Positions 9,441 to 19,973 of a DNA stretch of 64,000 nucleotides are shown piece after piece. Position numbers and translations under genes: made by a program. How positions within the stretch are numbered: the first letter of the stretch is position 1; each line of letters begins with the position of its first letter. The stretch lies in NCBI GenBank assembly GCA_001508005.1, contig LGEZ01000007.1:1-64000 (forward strand), read 5' to 3'. The notes beneath the pieces were generated by a model. It was not told where the DNA came from, made no database searches, and saw only the letters and a list, made by a program, of their open reading frames with translations. The DNA comes from Clostridia bacterium 41_269 (GTDB lineage Bacteria; Bacillota; DTU086).

Positions 9441-11519
9441 TTGCTCAAAATACAAAATAAAAAAAACGACATATCCTTAGAAGCTGCTGACTGCTGCTGC
9501 CAAATAGAAAATATTGAAAACAGTGAATTACCTGCCGCTGCAGAAAAAACCTGCTTAGAAACTTTTTCATTTCTTAGAAAAAAAATAAAAATGTTCAGTG
9601 GACATAATGCTAATGCGGCAGCTGCTTTTATCCTTTCCTTTATTCTTTTTATAATAGGAATTGCCTCAGAAAGTTATATTAACCAAACATCCCACTGGTG
9701 GATTGAATATATTATCTTTCTTAGTGCTTACTTCCTGGCAGGACATAGAGTCATTTTTACTGCATTGCGAAACATAATTAAAAAAAAGAGCTGTTTTTGA
9801 TGAGAATTTTTTAATGACTCTATCCACAGCAGGAGCAATATTAATCCATCATCTTCCAGAAGCAGTGGGCGTTATGCTTTTCTATTATTTGGGTGAAATT
9901 CTTCAGGATGCAGCAGTAAACCGTTCCAGGCGTTCAATTAAAGATCTGTTGGATATTCGTCCCGATTATGCAAATTTAAAAACTGATAACGGAATAAAAA
10001 CCATCCCTCCTCAAGAAGTCTCAGAAGGTAATTTAATCGTTATAAAGCCAGGAGAGAAAATCCCTTTGGACGGAATAGTAGTGGAAGGAACTTCTTTTAT
10101 TGATACTTCAGCATTAACAGGAGAATCTTTACCCCGAAGGGTAAAGCCAGGAGATAAAATTCTGGCAGGGATGGTAAACAGTACCGGCCTTTTAACAGTA
10201 AAGGTTATAAAAACATACGAAGAATCCTCAGCATCTAAAATCCTCAAATTAGTGGAGCAAGCTGGGGAGCGCAAAGCATCCACTGAAAAATTTATAACAA
10301 AATTTTCTAGATACTATACTCCCGCAGTGGTTTTTGTTTCCATAATAATTGCTTTTGTGCCTCCCCTTACAATAGAAGGCGCAGCATTTAAAGATTGGTT
10401 CTACAGAGCACTAACCCTTCTCGTGATCTCCTGCCCCTGCGCCTTAGTAATTTCAATTCCACTGGGGTTTTTTGGCGGCATTGGAGGCGCCTCAAAAAGA
10501 GGTATACTAATTAAAGGGGCCAATTTTTTAGAAGCGCTTACAAATATTCATACTGCAGCCTTTGATAAAACAGGGACCCTAACTTGGGGAGTTTTTAAAG
10601 TCTCTAAAATTGAAACCTTAAACTTAAGCCCCAATAAACTGCTCTATTATGCAGCTGCAGCAGAATACTATTCAAACCATCCCATAGCAAAATCCATACT
10701 GGAAAGATATAGAGAAACAAATACAAATCCCATTGATCCTAAAATAATAAAAAATTACAGAGAAATCCCTGGATATGGAGTGAAAGCAGAAATTAACGGC
10801 AGAAAGGTAGTTGTGGGCAGCGCTGGTCTGATGCAAAAAGAAAAAATAAAATCAATGCCTGCATCTAATCCTCACTCCAATACCACGGTGTATGTAGCTA
10901 TTGATGGAATCTTTGCTGGTATAATATATATTTCCGATGAAATAAAAGAAGACGCCAAATTAACAATTAAAAAGCTAAAGGAACTGGGTGTTAAAAGAAT
11001 TGTTATGCTTACAGGAGATAGCCAGAAATCAGCAGAAGAAGCAGCAAAAAAAATTGGAATAAATGAATATTATGCTGATCTACTTCCCCAGGATAAAGTA
11101 AAATTGATGGAAAAACTGATAACAGAAAAGAAAAATGAAAAAGGATATGTGGTTTTTGTAGGGGACGGAATTAATGATGCTCCCGTTTTAGCTCGGGCAG
11201 ATATTGGAGTCGCTGTAGAGGGCTCAGCCTCTGATGCAGCCATAGAAGCAGCAGATGTAGTTTTGATGGGCAGCTCGCCCTCAAAGCTGGTGGAAGCAGT
11301 AAAAATAGCCTATTTTACAAAAAAATTATTCTTCAAAATATTTTCATGGCTTTGGGAATAAAAATTGGATTTATTTTATTAGGAGCAGCAGGAAGCACAA
11401 CCCTTTGGGAAGCTGTTTTTGCAGATGTGGGTGTAGCTCTAATTGCTGTAATTAATGCATCCCGTGTTTTAAATTTTAGAAGCAGAAGCCTTTTCAACCT
11501 TAAAGCATTCCAGAACTAA
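9441..11519 (+). pseudogene. Heavy-metal P-type ATPase (CadA/ZntA-like) interrupted by two 1-nt homopolymer indels
   Basis: ORFs 9441-9800 and 9814-11361 plus C-terminal ...FMALGIKIGFILLGAAGSTTLWEAVFADVGVALIAVINASRVLNF; motifs SCPCALV, DKTGTLT, GDGINDAP. Frame restored by A8 to A7 at 9780-9787 and A7 to A8 near 11319. Confidence 0.85.
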
Positions 11520-11538
11520 AGCTAAAGCTTGCCTATTA

Positions 11539-11568
11539 TTGACATATGATAAAATAATCAATTATAAT
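11539..11568 (+). promoter_or_regulatory. SigmaA-type promoter for CDF transporter leader
   Basis: TTGACA, 18 bp, TATAAT. Confidence 0.75.
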
Positions 11569-11574
11569 GCTGTT

Positions 11575-11662
11575 AATAACGGTCAGGGACTTTTTATCAA
11601 TGACCTAGCATATATTCTGCAGCAGGCAAAACCTGTGGGTTCCCTACCCCGCAAGTTTTTTT
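11575..11662 (+). promoter_or_regulatory. Candidate attenuator leader upstream of the CDF transporter, class unassigned
   Basis: GGTCA...TGACC hairpin, CAGGcaaaaCCTG, then aacctgtgggttccctaccccgcaagttttttt terminator-like hairpin 20 nt before the ORF. Confidence 0.5.
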
Positions 11663-11682
11663 AACGGAAAAGGTGAAAGATC

Positions 11683-12684
11683 ATGATAAGCATTAAACTG
11701 GATAGAAAAATTAAAACTGCTGTCCTTTCTGTTATCTCTAACAGCATTCTTATAACAATAAAGCTAATTGTTGGAATTTACAGCGGTTCAGTAAGTATAA
11801 TATCTGAAGCCATGCATTCTACAATAGATCTCATAGCATCAATAATTGCAGCATTTTCTGTTAAATTGTCATCAAAGCCTGCTGATAAAGAACATCCCTA
11901 TGGTCATGGAAAAATTGAAAATATTTCAGGATTAATCGAAGGACTGCTAATTTTAGTAGCTGTTTTTATGATAATATTGGAGGCTGTAGACAAATTATCA
12001 GGCCACCATGAACTTAATGTTACAGCAGCAGCTGTGGGCGTGATGATGATTTCAGCTCTAATAAACCTTATAGTGTCCAGCATCCTTTATAAAGTTGCTA
12101 GGGAAGAAGATTCCATTGCTCTTGAAGCTGATGCCCTGCATTTAAAAACCGATGTTTTAACTTCTGCAGGTGTTGGAATAGGCCTCATTTTAATAAAAAT
12201 AACGGGGTTTTCCGTAATTGACCCCATCGCCGCCATATTGGTTGCACTTCTTATATTAAAAGAAGCCTGGAATTTATGTTTAAATGCCTTTAATCCCCTT
12301 TTAGATTCCAGTCTCCCTGAAAAAGAAGAAAAAATTATTGAACAAATACTAAAAAAATATACCAATAATAATCTTCAATTCGATCATCTTAAAACAAGAA
12401 AGTCAGGTCCATACCGTTTTGTGGACTTTCACGTCATTACAGATCCTGATATCTCCGTGAAGAAAGCTGACGAAATGACAAAACATATAATTAAAGAAAT
12501 TGAAAACAGTATACCCAACGTCCACGTCCATATAAATATTGAACCCAAAAAAAGAATAATAGGCTTAAGTTATTCCCATCTTTTCTGCAGCTTTTTTATC
12601 AAGGTGTACAATAAAGGCGAGAACTTCTGCCACTGCACGATACATCTCAGGAGGTATCTCCTGCCCAATTTCAAGGGTGCTTAA
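11683..12684 (+). CDS. Cation diffusion facilitator family transporter
   Basis: CDF motifs HSTIDLIAS, HPYGHGKIE, DALHLKTDVLTS. The last ~40 aa are probably artefactual: with A6 instead of A7 at 12547-12553 the frame ends IEPKKE* at 12559. Confidence 0.88.
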   Translation: MISIKLDRKIKTAVLSVISNSILITIKLIVGIYSGSVSIISEAMHSTIDLIASIIAAFSVKLSSKPADKEHPYGHGKIENISGLIEGLLILVAVFMIILEAVDKLSGHHELNVTAAAVGVMMISALINLIVSSILYKVAREEDSIALEADALHLKTDVLTSAGVGIGLILIKITGFSVIDPIAAILVALLILKEAWNLCLNAFNPLLDSSLPEKEEKIIEQILKKYTNNNLQFDHLKTRKSGPYRFVDFHVITDPDISVKKADEMTKHIIKEIENSIPNVHVHINIEPKKRIIGLSYSHLFCSFFIKVYNKGENFCHCTIHLRRYLLPNFKGA

Positions 12685-12864
12685 AGCATATACCAAATCG
12701 GGATCCTTATGAATGGGTATATTGTGCTTTTGTGCAGTTTCAATGATTTTCTGCGCAATGGTACCCTTACCTAAAGCTATCACCCGAGGAGCATCATCTT
12801 CACCCTGCTTGTATTTTAGAGCGGCAGCATATTTAATACCCGTATTTTTTCTTTTTTGCGACAA
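12565..12864 (-). CDS. EscU/YscU/HrcU-family (FlhB C-terminal-like) protein
   Basis: AAALKYKQGEDDAPRVIALGKGTIAQKIIETAQKHNIPIHKDPDLVYAL. Confidence 0.82.
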   Translation of the reverse strand: MSQKRKNTGIKYAAALKYKQGEDDAPRVIALGKGTIAQKIIETAQKHNIPIHKDPDLVYALSTLEIGQEIPPEMYRAVAEVLAFIVHLDKKAAEKMGIT

Positions 12865-12876
12865 TGATAATCACTC

Positions 12877-14253
12877 CTAAACTCTAGTATCAAGACTGCT
12901 GTTTCTTATAGATCCTGCCTCCAGTATTTCCTTATCAAAATTTTCCCTTAACTCTTGGGAGCTAACCCTAGTATTATAAATTATTAATTTCCAGGGTAAA
13001 TCCTTAAGCTTACTTTCCAAAATTGCAACATTACTGTCAATTATTTCTTTGTATTTTTCCTGTTCCACTGTAAAGGAACAGGTCAAATGCCCTTTTTCTA
13101 AAACCAAGCGGCACATTACTTCTCCCAAATATTTTTTGGTAATGAAAAAAAGTACCTGACAGGAAAAGTCTCCTTTTTTCTCCTCTTCAATGTTAAATCT
13201 TTTCAATTTTAGAAAAAAGGGGGATATTTTTCCCTCAAAACTATAAACCCATCCCTGAAGAAAAAGGTTAAATCCATCACTGTCCTGCTGTTCAGAAAGA
13301 TTAAGGAGCTGAAGTGCTGTAATATTATTAAAAATTTCTTTAAAAAATTCTCCTGAAACTGCTTTCCCTTCTTCTTTACCTGCCAAAGAAGCGTGAAGGA
13401 TGCGGAGTATTTCCCCCTTTAAAGAAAAAGTCTTAACAGCTTCTTTTCCATTAACTAAATTTTCAGCCTCTGCATAGTTTCCCGTCTTGAATGCTCCCCT
13501 TTTATCCAAAAGAGCAAGCTCAAAAATTTCCCGCTCATGATTAAGCCCTAAATTTTCAGCAAGACTGCTTAACTTTTGAGCAATTTTCCCCGCGTTTTCG
13601 TCTTCCTTGATGAAAACATTTTTAAGAAGGCTGATAAGATGACCCAGACTGTTCTCTGCGTTTGAAAAAGACTTACTGCTCCCTAAGAGCTGTACAGCAG
13701 CTTTTTCATCAACAGCCCCCTGTCCCCTACTAAGGAAGCTGTGAACCGCCTCCACAGCCTCTTTGGAAAGGGGAAGATTTCTGCTCCACAGCCATAAAAC
13801 CGCAGGCACATGTTCTTCAGTTAGAGAATTGCTGCCCATAAAAGCCTCAAGCACTGATAAATCCGAAGCAGAAAAAGAAATTCCTCTCTGAAGCATTTTT
13901 TCAACGAGCAGTATATTAAGCCTGCTGGCTTTAATCCCTAAATGATTAAGCAGTGCTTCTGCTTTTCCTTCAATTATCTTCCCAGCAGTTTCAGTACTAA
14001 TTTTCTTAAGAACCAACGTACCATCAGGTTTTTGTTCCTCAACATAAAGAAGCAAACGCTCCCCTACAGAAGCAGAAATTTTTAATTCAGCTGATATATT
14101 TACACCATTTATTAAAAGCACTGCCTTTGAACCATCGATTTGAAGCACTTTTCCATGGATAAACTGTCCTGGTCTTACAACAACAGCTGTTTTTTCATTC
14201 TGAATATTTTTTCCCAAAAATACATGTAAAAATTCTGGTATTTTCTCTACCAA
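12877..14253 (-). CDS. FliK-like / hypothetical protein paired with FlhB-like gene
   Basis: Length, position upstream of the FlhB-like gene, OB-like N-terminus VVRPGQFIHGKVLQIDGSKAVLLINGVNISAEL. Confidence 0.5.
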   Translation of the reverse strand: MVEKIPEFLHVFLGKNIQNEKTAVVVRPGQFIHGKVLQIDGSKAVLLINGVNISAELKISASVGERLLLYVEEQKPDGTLVLKKISTETAGKIIEGKAEALLNHLGIKASRLNILLVEKMLQRGISFSASDLSVLEAFMGSNSLTEEHVPAVLWLWSRNLPLSKEAVEAVHSFLSRGQGAVDEKAAVQLLGSSKSFSNAENSLGHLISLLKNVFIKEDENAGKIAQKLSSLAENLGLNHEREIFELALLDKRGAFKTGNYAEAENLVNGKEAVKTFSLKGEILRILHASLAGKEEGKAVSGEFFKEIFNNITALQLLNLSEQQDSDGFNLFLQGWVYSFEGKISPFFLKLKRFNIEEEKKGDFSCQVLFFITKKYLGEVMCRLVLEKGHLTCSFTVEQEKYKEIIDSNVAILESKLKDLPWKLIIYNTRVSSQELRENFDKEILEAGSIRNSSLDTRV

Positions 14254-14354
14254 AGGCCTTCACTCCAGTTTTTCCTCCTACTAAAAATTTCGGTAAGACA
14301 GAAGATTTCATAAAGCTTTTTTCCCAATCCTTCTTTACATTATCCGGCCAATTT

Positions 14355-15311
14355 CTATTTGTTTTTTTTATTTTTCATCTCCAGAAATCTAACTAAATCA
14401 GCTATACAGCGGTTAAAAGGTGTTTTAACTCCTGTTCTAATGCCGTACTCAACGATCTTTCCATTTAAATAATCAATTTCTGTCCTTCGTCCTCTCTCTA
14501 TATCCTGAAGCATTGAAGGCCTATGATCCCTTGTGGGAGGAAGAAGAGTATCATAAAATTCTTTTATATAATCTTCAGCTCTGGTCCAGAAAAGATCCAC
14601 TCCCAATGCATCAGCTACAGAAAAGATCTCCTTTATAACTTCATCCATAATTTTTCTTGTGTAAGGACTGTCCCCAAGGGAACCATAATCAACTCCCAAA
14701 AGTGCTCCCAAAGGATTAAGAGCACAGTTGTATAAAACCTTAGCCCAAATATATTTCTCAACATCATCACTGTAGCGGCAGGGAATCCCTGATTCATTAA
14801 TAGCAGCTGCAGCACTTTTAATCTTTTTTATACTTACCTCTGGATAGCTTCCTTTTATAGGTCCTAAAACCACATCATCAGCACATACAGTTACCCTAAC
14901 CCTGCCTGGGGAAGTAATTTCCGCCCCAAAAATTACCCTACCCAAGGCACACCTCTCTCTGCCTATTTCCTTTTCCAATATTTCTCTATTTCCCAGCCCA
15001 TTCTGCAGCGAAACAGCAATCCCCTGATCATCCATAAGCTCTGCACTAAGGGAAGCCATTTTTTCTGTATCATAGGATTTTACTGTAATTAATATCAGCT
15101 CATAACCAGACTGAAGCATGCTTTCACGATCCGCAGTCTTTAAATTGGTAATTAAATGTTCTCCCCATATTCCTTCAATTCTCAGGCCATGACTATTTAT
15201 GGCATCCATATGCCAGCTTCTGCCCAAAAGGGTAACATCGTGGCCAGCTTTAGCTAAAAAACCCCCAAAAACAGATCCAATGGCACCTGCACCTAACACT
15301 GCTATTTTCAA
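14355..15311 (-). CDS. panE: 2-dehydropantoate 2-reductase family
   Basis: MKIAVLGAGAIGSVFGGFLAKAGHDVTLLGR; ALGVD; KVLYNCALNPLGALLG. Confidence 0.85.
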   Translation of the reverse strand: MKIAVLGAGAIGSVFGGFLAKAGHDVTLLGRSWHMDAINSHGLRIEGIWGEHLITNLKTADRESMLQSGYELILITVKSYDTEKMASLSAELMDDQGIAVSLQNGLGNREILEKEIGRERCALGRVIFGAEITSPGRVRVTVCADDVVLGPIKGSYPEVSIKKIKSAAAAINESGIPCRYSDDVEKYIWAKVLYNCALNPLGALLGVDYGSLGDSPYTRKIMDEVIKEIFSVADALGVDLFWTRAEDYIKEFYDTLLPPTRDHRPSMLQDIERGRRTEIDYLNGKIVEYGIRTGVKTPFNRCIADLVRFLEMKNKKNK

Positions 15312-15480
15312 TGTCCATCTCTCCTCTGCTTATCTTGCATTTTTTTTATTTTATCTTTAATAATTCTCAATAATAAGCTTTTTCCCCCTTTTTAAGGAAA
15401 CAAAAAAATAAAAAATTAAAAAAGGAAATACAGCAAATCCTATGGAAAAAGCTTAGCAGCTAATTTTGGAGGAAACCCAA

Positions 15481-16623
15481 ATGGAAAAAGTCCAGTTAAT
15501 TGCAACATCAACATTCGGAATGGAATCTATAGTAGCCCAAGAAATACGAAGCTTAGGGTATGAAAACTTAAAAGTTGACAATGGAAAGATAGCCCTTACT
15601 GCAGACCTAGAAGCCATATGCAGATTAAACCTTTGGCTCCGCACTTCAGACAGAGTGCGTTTATTGGTGGGAGAATTTGAAGCAAAAACCTTTGAAGAAC
15701 TTTTCGAAAAAACAAAAGCCCTCCCGTGGGCTTATATACTTCCAGAAAATGCTGCTTTTCCAGTTGAAGGTAAATCTGTAAAATCAACACTTTTCAGCGT
15801 TCCTCACTGCCAGTCAATAGTAAAAAAAGCTGTGGTTGAAAGTTTGAAAAAAAATACAAGCGTTCATGGTTTGAAGAAACAGGCCCTTTGTATAAAATTG
15901 AAGTTGCCCTTTTGAAAGACAGGGCAACCATAACCATTGACACAAGCGGACCAGGGCTTCACAAAAGAGGTTACAGAAAAATAAACACCCATGCTCCAAA
16001 TAAAAGAAACCCTTGCTGCAGGTCTTGTAATTTTATCAAAATGGGAACCTGAAATACCCTTAATTGATCCTTTCTGCGGCTCGGGAACCATACCTATTGA
16101 AGCAGCGCTAATAGGATTAAACATAGCTCCTGGTATAAACAGAAACTTTGCAGCCGAAAACTGGCCCCAAATACCTAAAAAATTGTGGGAAAAATGCCGA
16201 ATGGAAGCCAAAGAAAAAATTAATCTCAGTAAAAAGCTGGATATAGCAGGCTACGATGCTGATGCTGAAGCCATAAAAATTGCTCAATCGAATGCTTTAA
16301 AAGCAATGGTAGGAAATCAAATAAGTTTTGAGCAGCGTTCTTTAAATCAGCTTAGTTCAAAGAAAAAATACGGGAAAATTATCTGCAATCCCCCTTATGG
16401 AGAACGTCTTGGCAGTAAAAAAGAAGTGGAAAAACTATACAAGGAAATGGGAAGATTTTTTAAAAAACTGGATACCTGGTCTTACTACATTCTAACTTCT
16501 CACAGAAACTTTGAAAAACTTTTTGGAAGAAAAGCTACAAAAAAAAGAAAACTTTATAATGGAGATATTAGGGTGGATTATTACCAGTATTACGGACCAA
16601 AACCCCCTAAAACAGCCACATAA
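15481..16623 (+). pseudogene. THUMP-domain class I rRNA methyltransferase (RlmL/YpsC-like) split by two 1-nt indels
   Basis: ORF1 15466-15915 and ORF2 15991-16623 joined by ...KKYKRSWFEETGPLYKIEVALLKDRATITIDTSGPGLHKRGYRKINTHAP...; DPFCGSGTIPIEAALIG, CNPPYGERLG. Confidence 0.82.
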
Positions 16624-17042
16624 ACCCCTGACATTTTAACCGCTTCTTTTCCGCTGCTGAAAATGGAAACCTCCAGATTAATGGATGCTTTTCCTCTGGT
16701 GATCAATTTTTCGTAAAATTTTTTTAAATTATCTTCTGAAGGTCTGCACACAGCCTGAAAATCTTCTTCAACAGGGGCAAGAAATTTTATATGGGTATCT
16801 GCAAGAACCACTCTGGAAGAATCTAAATTTCTTTTTAAAAGAAAAAACATAAGCAAACACCAGCCGCACAGCATAGCGGTAGAAGCAAGGGAACCCCCAA
16901 AAGCCGTTTCCTTGTGGTTTTTATTGGGCAAAAGGGGTGCCCACAGAATAGTTTCAGCAGAATCTATTTTTTTAACCTTTACACCCATATGCGCCGTTAG
17001 AGAAATTTTGCTGTTTAAAATTTCCTGAAAATAATCCTCCAC
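16590..17042 (-). CDS. Thioesterase domain-containing protein (YiiD C-terminal / DUF4442-like hotdog)
   Basis: FGGSLASTAMLCGWCLLMF hotdog-like core. Confidence 0.65.
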   Translation of the reverse strand: MEDYFQEILNSKISLTAHMGVKVKKIDSAETILWAPLLPNKNHKETAFGGSLASTAMLCGWCLLMFFLLKRNLDSSRVVLADTHIKFLAPVEEDFQAVCRPSEDNLKKFYEKLITRGKASINLEVSIFSSGKEAVKMSGVYVAVLGGFGP

Positions 17043-17105
17043 TATGCCTGTTCCTCCTTGACCTGCTTAAATTTTCTTAATATTAATTAATTTTTTATCT
17101 GTAAA

Positions 17106-17693
17106 TCAGCTTTCCTGCAGAAATTTCAGTGCAATCTCCTTTGCCCTATCATACTTTCTTTTAATCCTCATTGACTGTTCCAAATTGCCATACATCTTCC
17201 AGCCACAGGTACCCCTGTATTCTATAGACGTCATTTTGAGGTAGCCAACTATATCCTTAATAGGATATCCAAGTACCACAGCAATTTCATGGGGAATCCG
17301 CCCACTTTGTTCCCATTTTGCCCTTAATTTCCCAAAAAACTGTTCAGCAGTCAGATTTTCTCCATAGCCAACTTTTATAAAAAAGGGCATGTTCTTAATT
17401 TTTTTTAAAGCTCCATTTACCCTGGAATGGTTGTAAATAATCGCCCTTACGCCCCTATTATCCCTGTATACTTCAAAAAAACCCAACCCCCAAAGCATTC
17501 CTAAATACCGAGCCCTTTCAAGCTGAACATCTAATTTTATACCAAACCGTTTTTCTCTAAACATAACTAATTCAGCAGGTTTTTCTGAAAACAAAACCCC
17601 TGAAGTTGTTAAAAACAGCCATTTTTCGAACTTCATTAAATCTTCATTTAATTTTTTTAAAGACTCTTTCCATGATAACAGTTGGGGCTGCAT
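17106..17693 (-). CDS. DUF3793-like protein
   Basis: GRIPHEIAVVLGYPIKDIVGYLKM, YRGTCGWKMYG. Confidence 0.6.
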   Translation of the reverse strand: MQPQLLSWKESLKKLNEDLMKFEKWLFLTTSGVLFSEKPAELVMFREKRFGIKLDVQLERARYLGMLWGLGFFEVYRDNRGVRAIIYNHSRVNGALKKIKNMPFFIKVGYGENLTAEQFFGKLRAKWEQSGRIPHEIAVVLGYPIKDIVGYLKMTSIEYRGTCGWKMYGNLEQSMRIKRKYDRAKEIALKFLQES

Positions 17694-18042
17694 ATTTAAA
17701 CCTCCAAGGAATATGCTTTGCCAAAAGAAAGAGAGGCGGGTAAAAAACCGCCTCTATTCTGGTTGTGCTGCTCCAGCCCACGAAGGGATAGGATGTATTC
17801 ACTAATATTTTTTCCATTCGCGTAATTTTTATTATAAATTATAGCAAATTTATTGCTGAAATGTTAAAAAAAAAAATTATACAGTTATGGTCTTTTTTTT
17901 GCATTTGGAATTCCTGTATTCCAAAAAAATTCTTAAAGGAAAATAAAAGCCATCACCGAAGGTATGTTAAGATAAAAAAAGCCACTTATCAAAAAAGTCT
18001 GCAGGGTAATTCCCGCAGAGCGCTTAAGGAGGTTCTTTTATT

Positions 18043-18417
18043 TTGGATATAGTGGAACTCATAGCTGAAAATAAAATTAGGGAAGCTATCAGCAACGGTG
18101 AATTTGACAATCTGCCGGGAAAAGGAAAGCCCATTAAAGTGGAAGATCTATCACGCATTCCTGAAGAACTTAGATCTGCTTATTTAGTTTTAAAGAATGC
18201 CGGGGTACTCCCTGAAGAAATACAGCTCAAAAAGGAAATAGCCAGCATTAAAGACCTTTTAAAATTCTGCAGTGATAATGAAGAAAGTTCCCAATTAAAA
18301 AAGAAGCTCAATGAAAAGATGCTGCGCTTTAATATGCTTATGGAAAGAAGAAAATTAAGCAGCACTAAAAGTATCAGTCCCTATCTGGGTAAAGTACGCC
18401 AGAGATTCGGTGAATAG
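18043..18417 (+). CDS. DUF1992 / DnaJ-homologue subfamily C member 28-like domain protein (TTG start)
   Basis: AENKIREAISNGEFDNLPGKGKPIKVEDLSRIPEELR. Confidence 0.85.
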   Translation: MDIVELIAENKIREAISNGEFDNLPGKGKPIKVEDLSRIPEELRSAYLVLKNAGVLPEEIQLKKEIASIKDLLKFCSDNEESSQLKKKLNEKMLRFNMLMERRKLSSTKSISPYLGKVRQRFGE

Positions 18418-18425
18418 GCTTTACT

Positions 18426-19952
18426 TTAAAAAGAAAAACTGTTCAGCTTTTTCAAACAACTAAGGACAATCCTTTCAGCTTCATGTTTTTTCTTCTTGTT
18501 CCATTCATGGAACATGTTCCAAAGGGGCATTTCCTTATTATTCTGTATATGTTTTTGGAGAAAAAGAGAAATGCCCTTTAAGTAGTACATAAAATCTAAA
18601 TTAAGGTAAAGCATTTTCAGAATTTGCACAGCTTTCTTTTTTTCTTTATCCAAGAATTTGGAAACAATTTCTAAGCTGTAAAAATAACTTCTGATTTCAC
18701 AGCGCAGTTTTTCCACTAAATACCAGCTTAAAGACTCAGTTTTTATATCCGAAAAAAGGTCAGCTGTACATCTCATTATATAATCTGCTCTTTTGCATAT
18801 ATAATCACCCCAAACACAGCTGAACTTTTCTTCAGAACCCTTTTTTTCATAAAGGTCGAAAAGCCATCCAAAAAAATTAAGAATATGCGGCGTAGCTTGC
18901 CCCTCAGCTAATTTTCTGTATATTAAATCTTTCTTATACTCATAATCTTTTCTCAAAAGCTCATCCACCGCATTCATTTCTTTGGTTCTACAGCTATCAT
19001 TTGCAAATTTTTTCCATATGTTTCTTAGCCCTTGAAGCTCCAAAATTGGATACAGAAAAACTTCCAATTTGTTTATATACCCCAAAGCTCTGCTGTCATC
19101 TTCACTTTCTACAAGGGAATCTGCAAAAAGCAGAAACGATTTCAATCTTTCCAGTTCATTTCCCAAAAAAAGCTCCTTTTTAAAGGAATCCGGAGAGAGT
19201 AAAAAATCTTCCTGCGTTTTAACAAACCTAAAAAATAAATGCATAAGGGTATTAAAAAAACCTTCTAACATTGAAACCTCAGCTTTAATTTCAAAATTAG
19301 GAGGCTCTTCCTTCCATCTGATTTCAAAATCCAATAAGTCAAGCCCCCGTTTAAATTTACTTCGGGTTTCCATCATAAGGGGATATTTTTCTGCAAGAGC
19401 CGCCCCCAATTTAAATATCTCTCCCGCAGATCCGGATTTCAGTTCCAGCTCCAGCTCGCAAATCTCCTCCCTTTTATTTCCAGCAACTATTTCTCCTTTA
19501 TCCAGTGCCAATTCAATGATAGTACCCCTTACATTTAGAAAAGCAGAAATCCTTTTAAAACGTATGGAAAAAAGATTTGTGAGTTTTTCTTCTCCCACAG
19601 CCTGCTGCAGCACATTAAATATGGGAGTTTCGGCAAAAACACTAATATCTGGATTAAACCCTTTAACAGGAACTGAATATTCCAAACGGCTGTGAAGTCC
19701 CCCTAGAGAAAATCCTTTCCCTTTCACACATGCTGTAAAATTTTCTCCTTCTCTTCTAACTCTAAATGCCAAACCAGCATTCATAAGAGTACCTTGGGAT
19801 GTATCATAATGCCTAGTTTCAAACTCCCTCTCAACAGGCTGATCTAAAAATAAATTTCTTAATATTTCATCAGAAATTATTTTATCTGCCATGCCAGGAT
19901 TCAGAATACGCAGTTTAAGCTCTGTCTCCATACCTGTAAGCACAAAATACAC
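18426..19952 (-). CDS. CYTH and CHAD domain-containing protein
   Basis: N-terminal METELKLRI CYTH (ExExK) followed by CHAD-like helical region. Confidence 0.75.
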   Translation of the reverse strand: MYFVLTGMETELKLRILNPGMADKIISDEILRNLFLDQPVEREFETRHYDTSQGTLMNAGLAFRVRREGENFTACVKGKGFSLGGLHSRLEYSVPVKGFNPDISVFAETPIFNVLQQAVGEEKLTNLFSIRFKRISAFLNVRGTIIELALDKGEIVAGNKREEICELELELKSGSAGEIFKLGAALAEKYPLMMETRSKFKRGLDLLDFEIRWKEEPPNFEIKAEVSMLEGFFNTLMHLFFRFVKTQEDFLLSPDSFKKELFLGNELERLKSFLLFADSLVESEDDSRALGYINKLEVFLYPILELQGLRNIWKKFANDSCRTKEMNAVDELLRKDYEYKKDLIYRKLAEGQATPHILNFFGWLFDLYEKKGSEEKFSCVWGDYICKRADYIMRCTADLFSDIKTESLSWYLVEKLRCEIRSYFYSLEIVSKFLDKEKKKAVQILKMLYLNLDFMYYLKGISLFLQKHIQNNKEMPLWNMFHEWNKKKKHEAERIVLSCLKKLNSFSF

Positions 19953-19973
19953 CCCTTTATGAAAAACTAACGG

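Noticed and set aside
12565-12684. Real 120-bp antisense overlap between CDF transporter and FlhB-like gene
   Set aside because: A single A removed from A7 at 12547 ends the CDF at 12559, so the overlap is probably an artefact.
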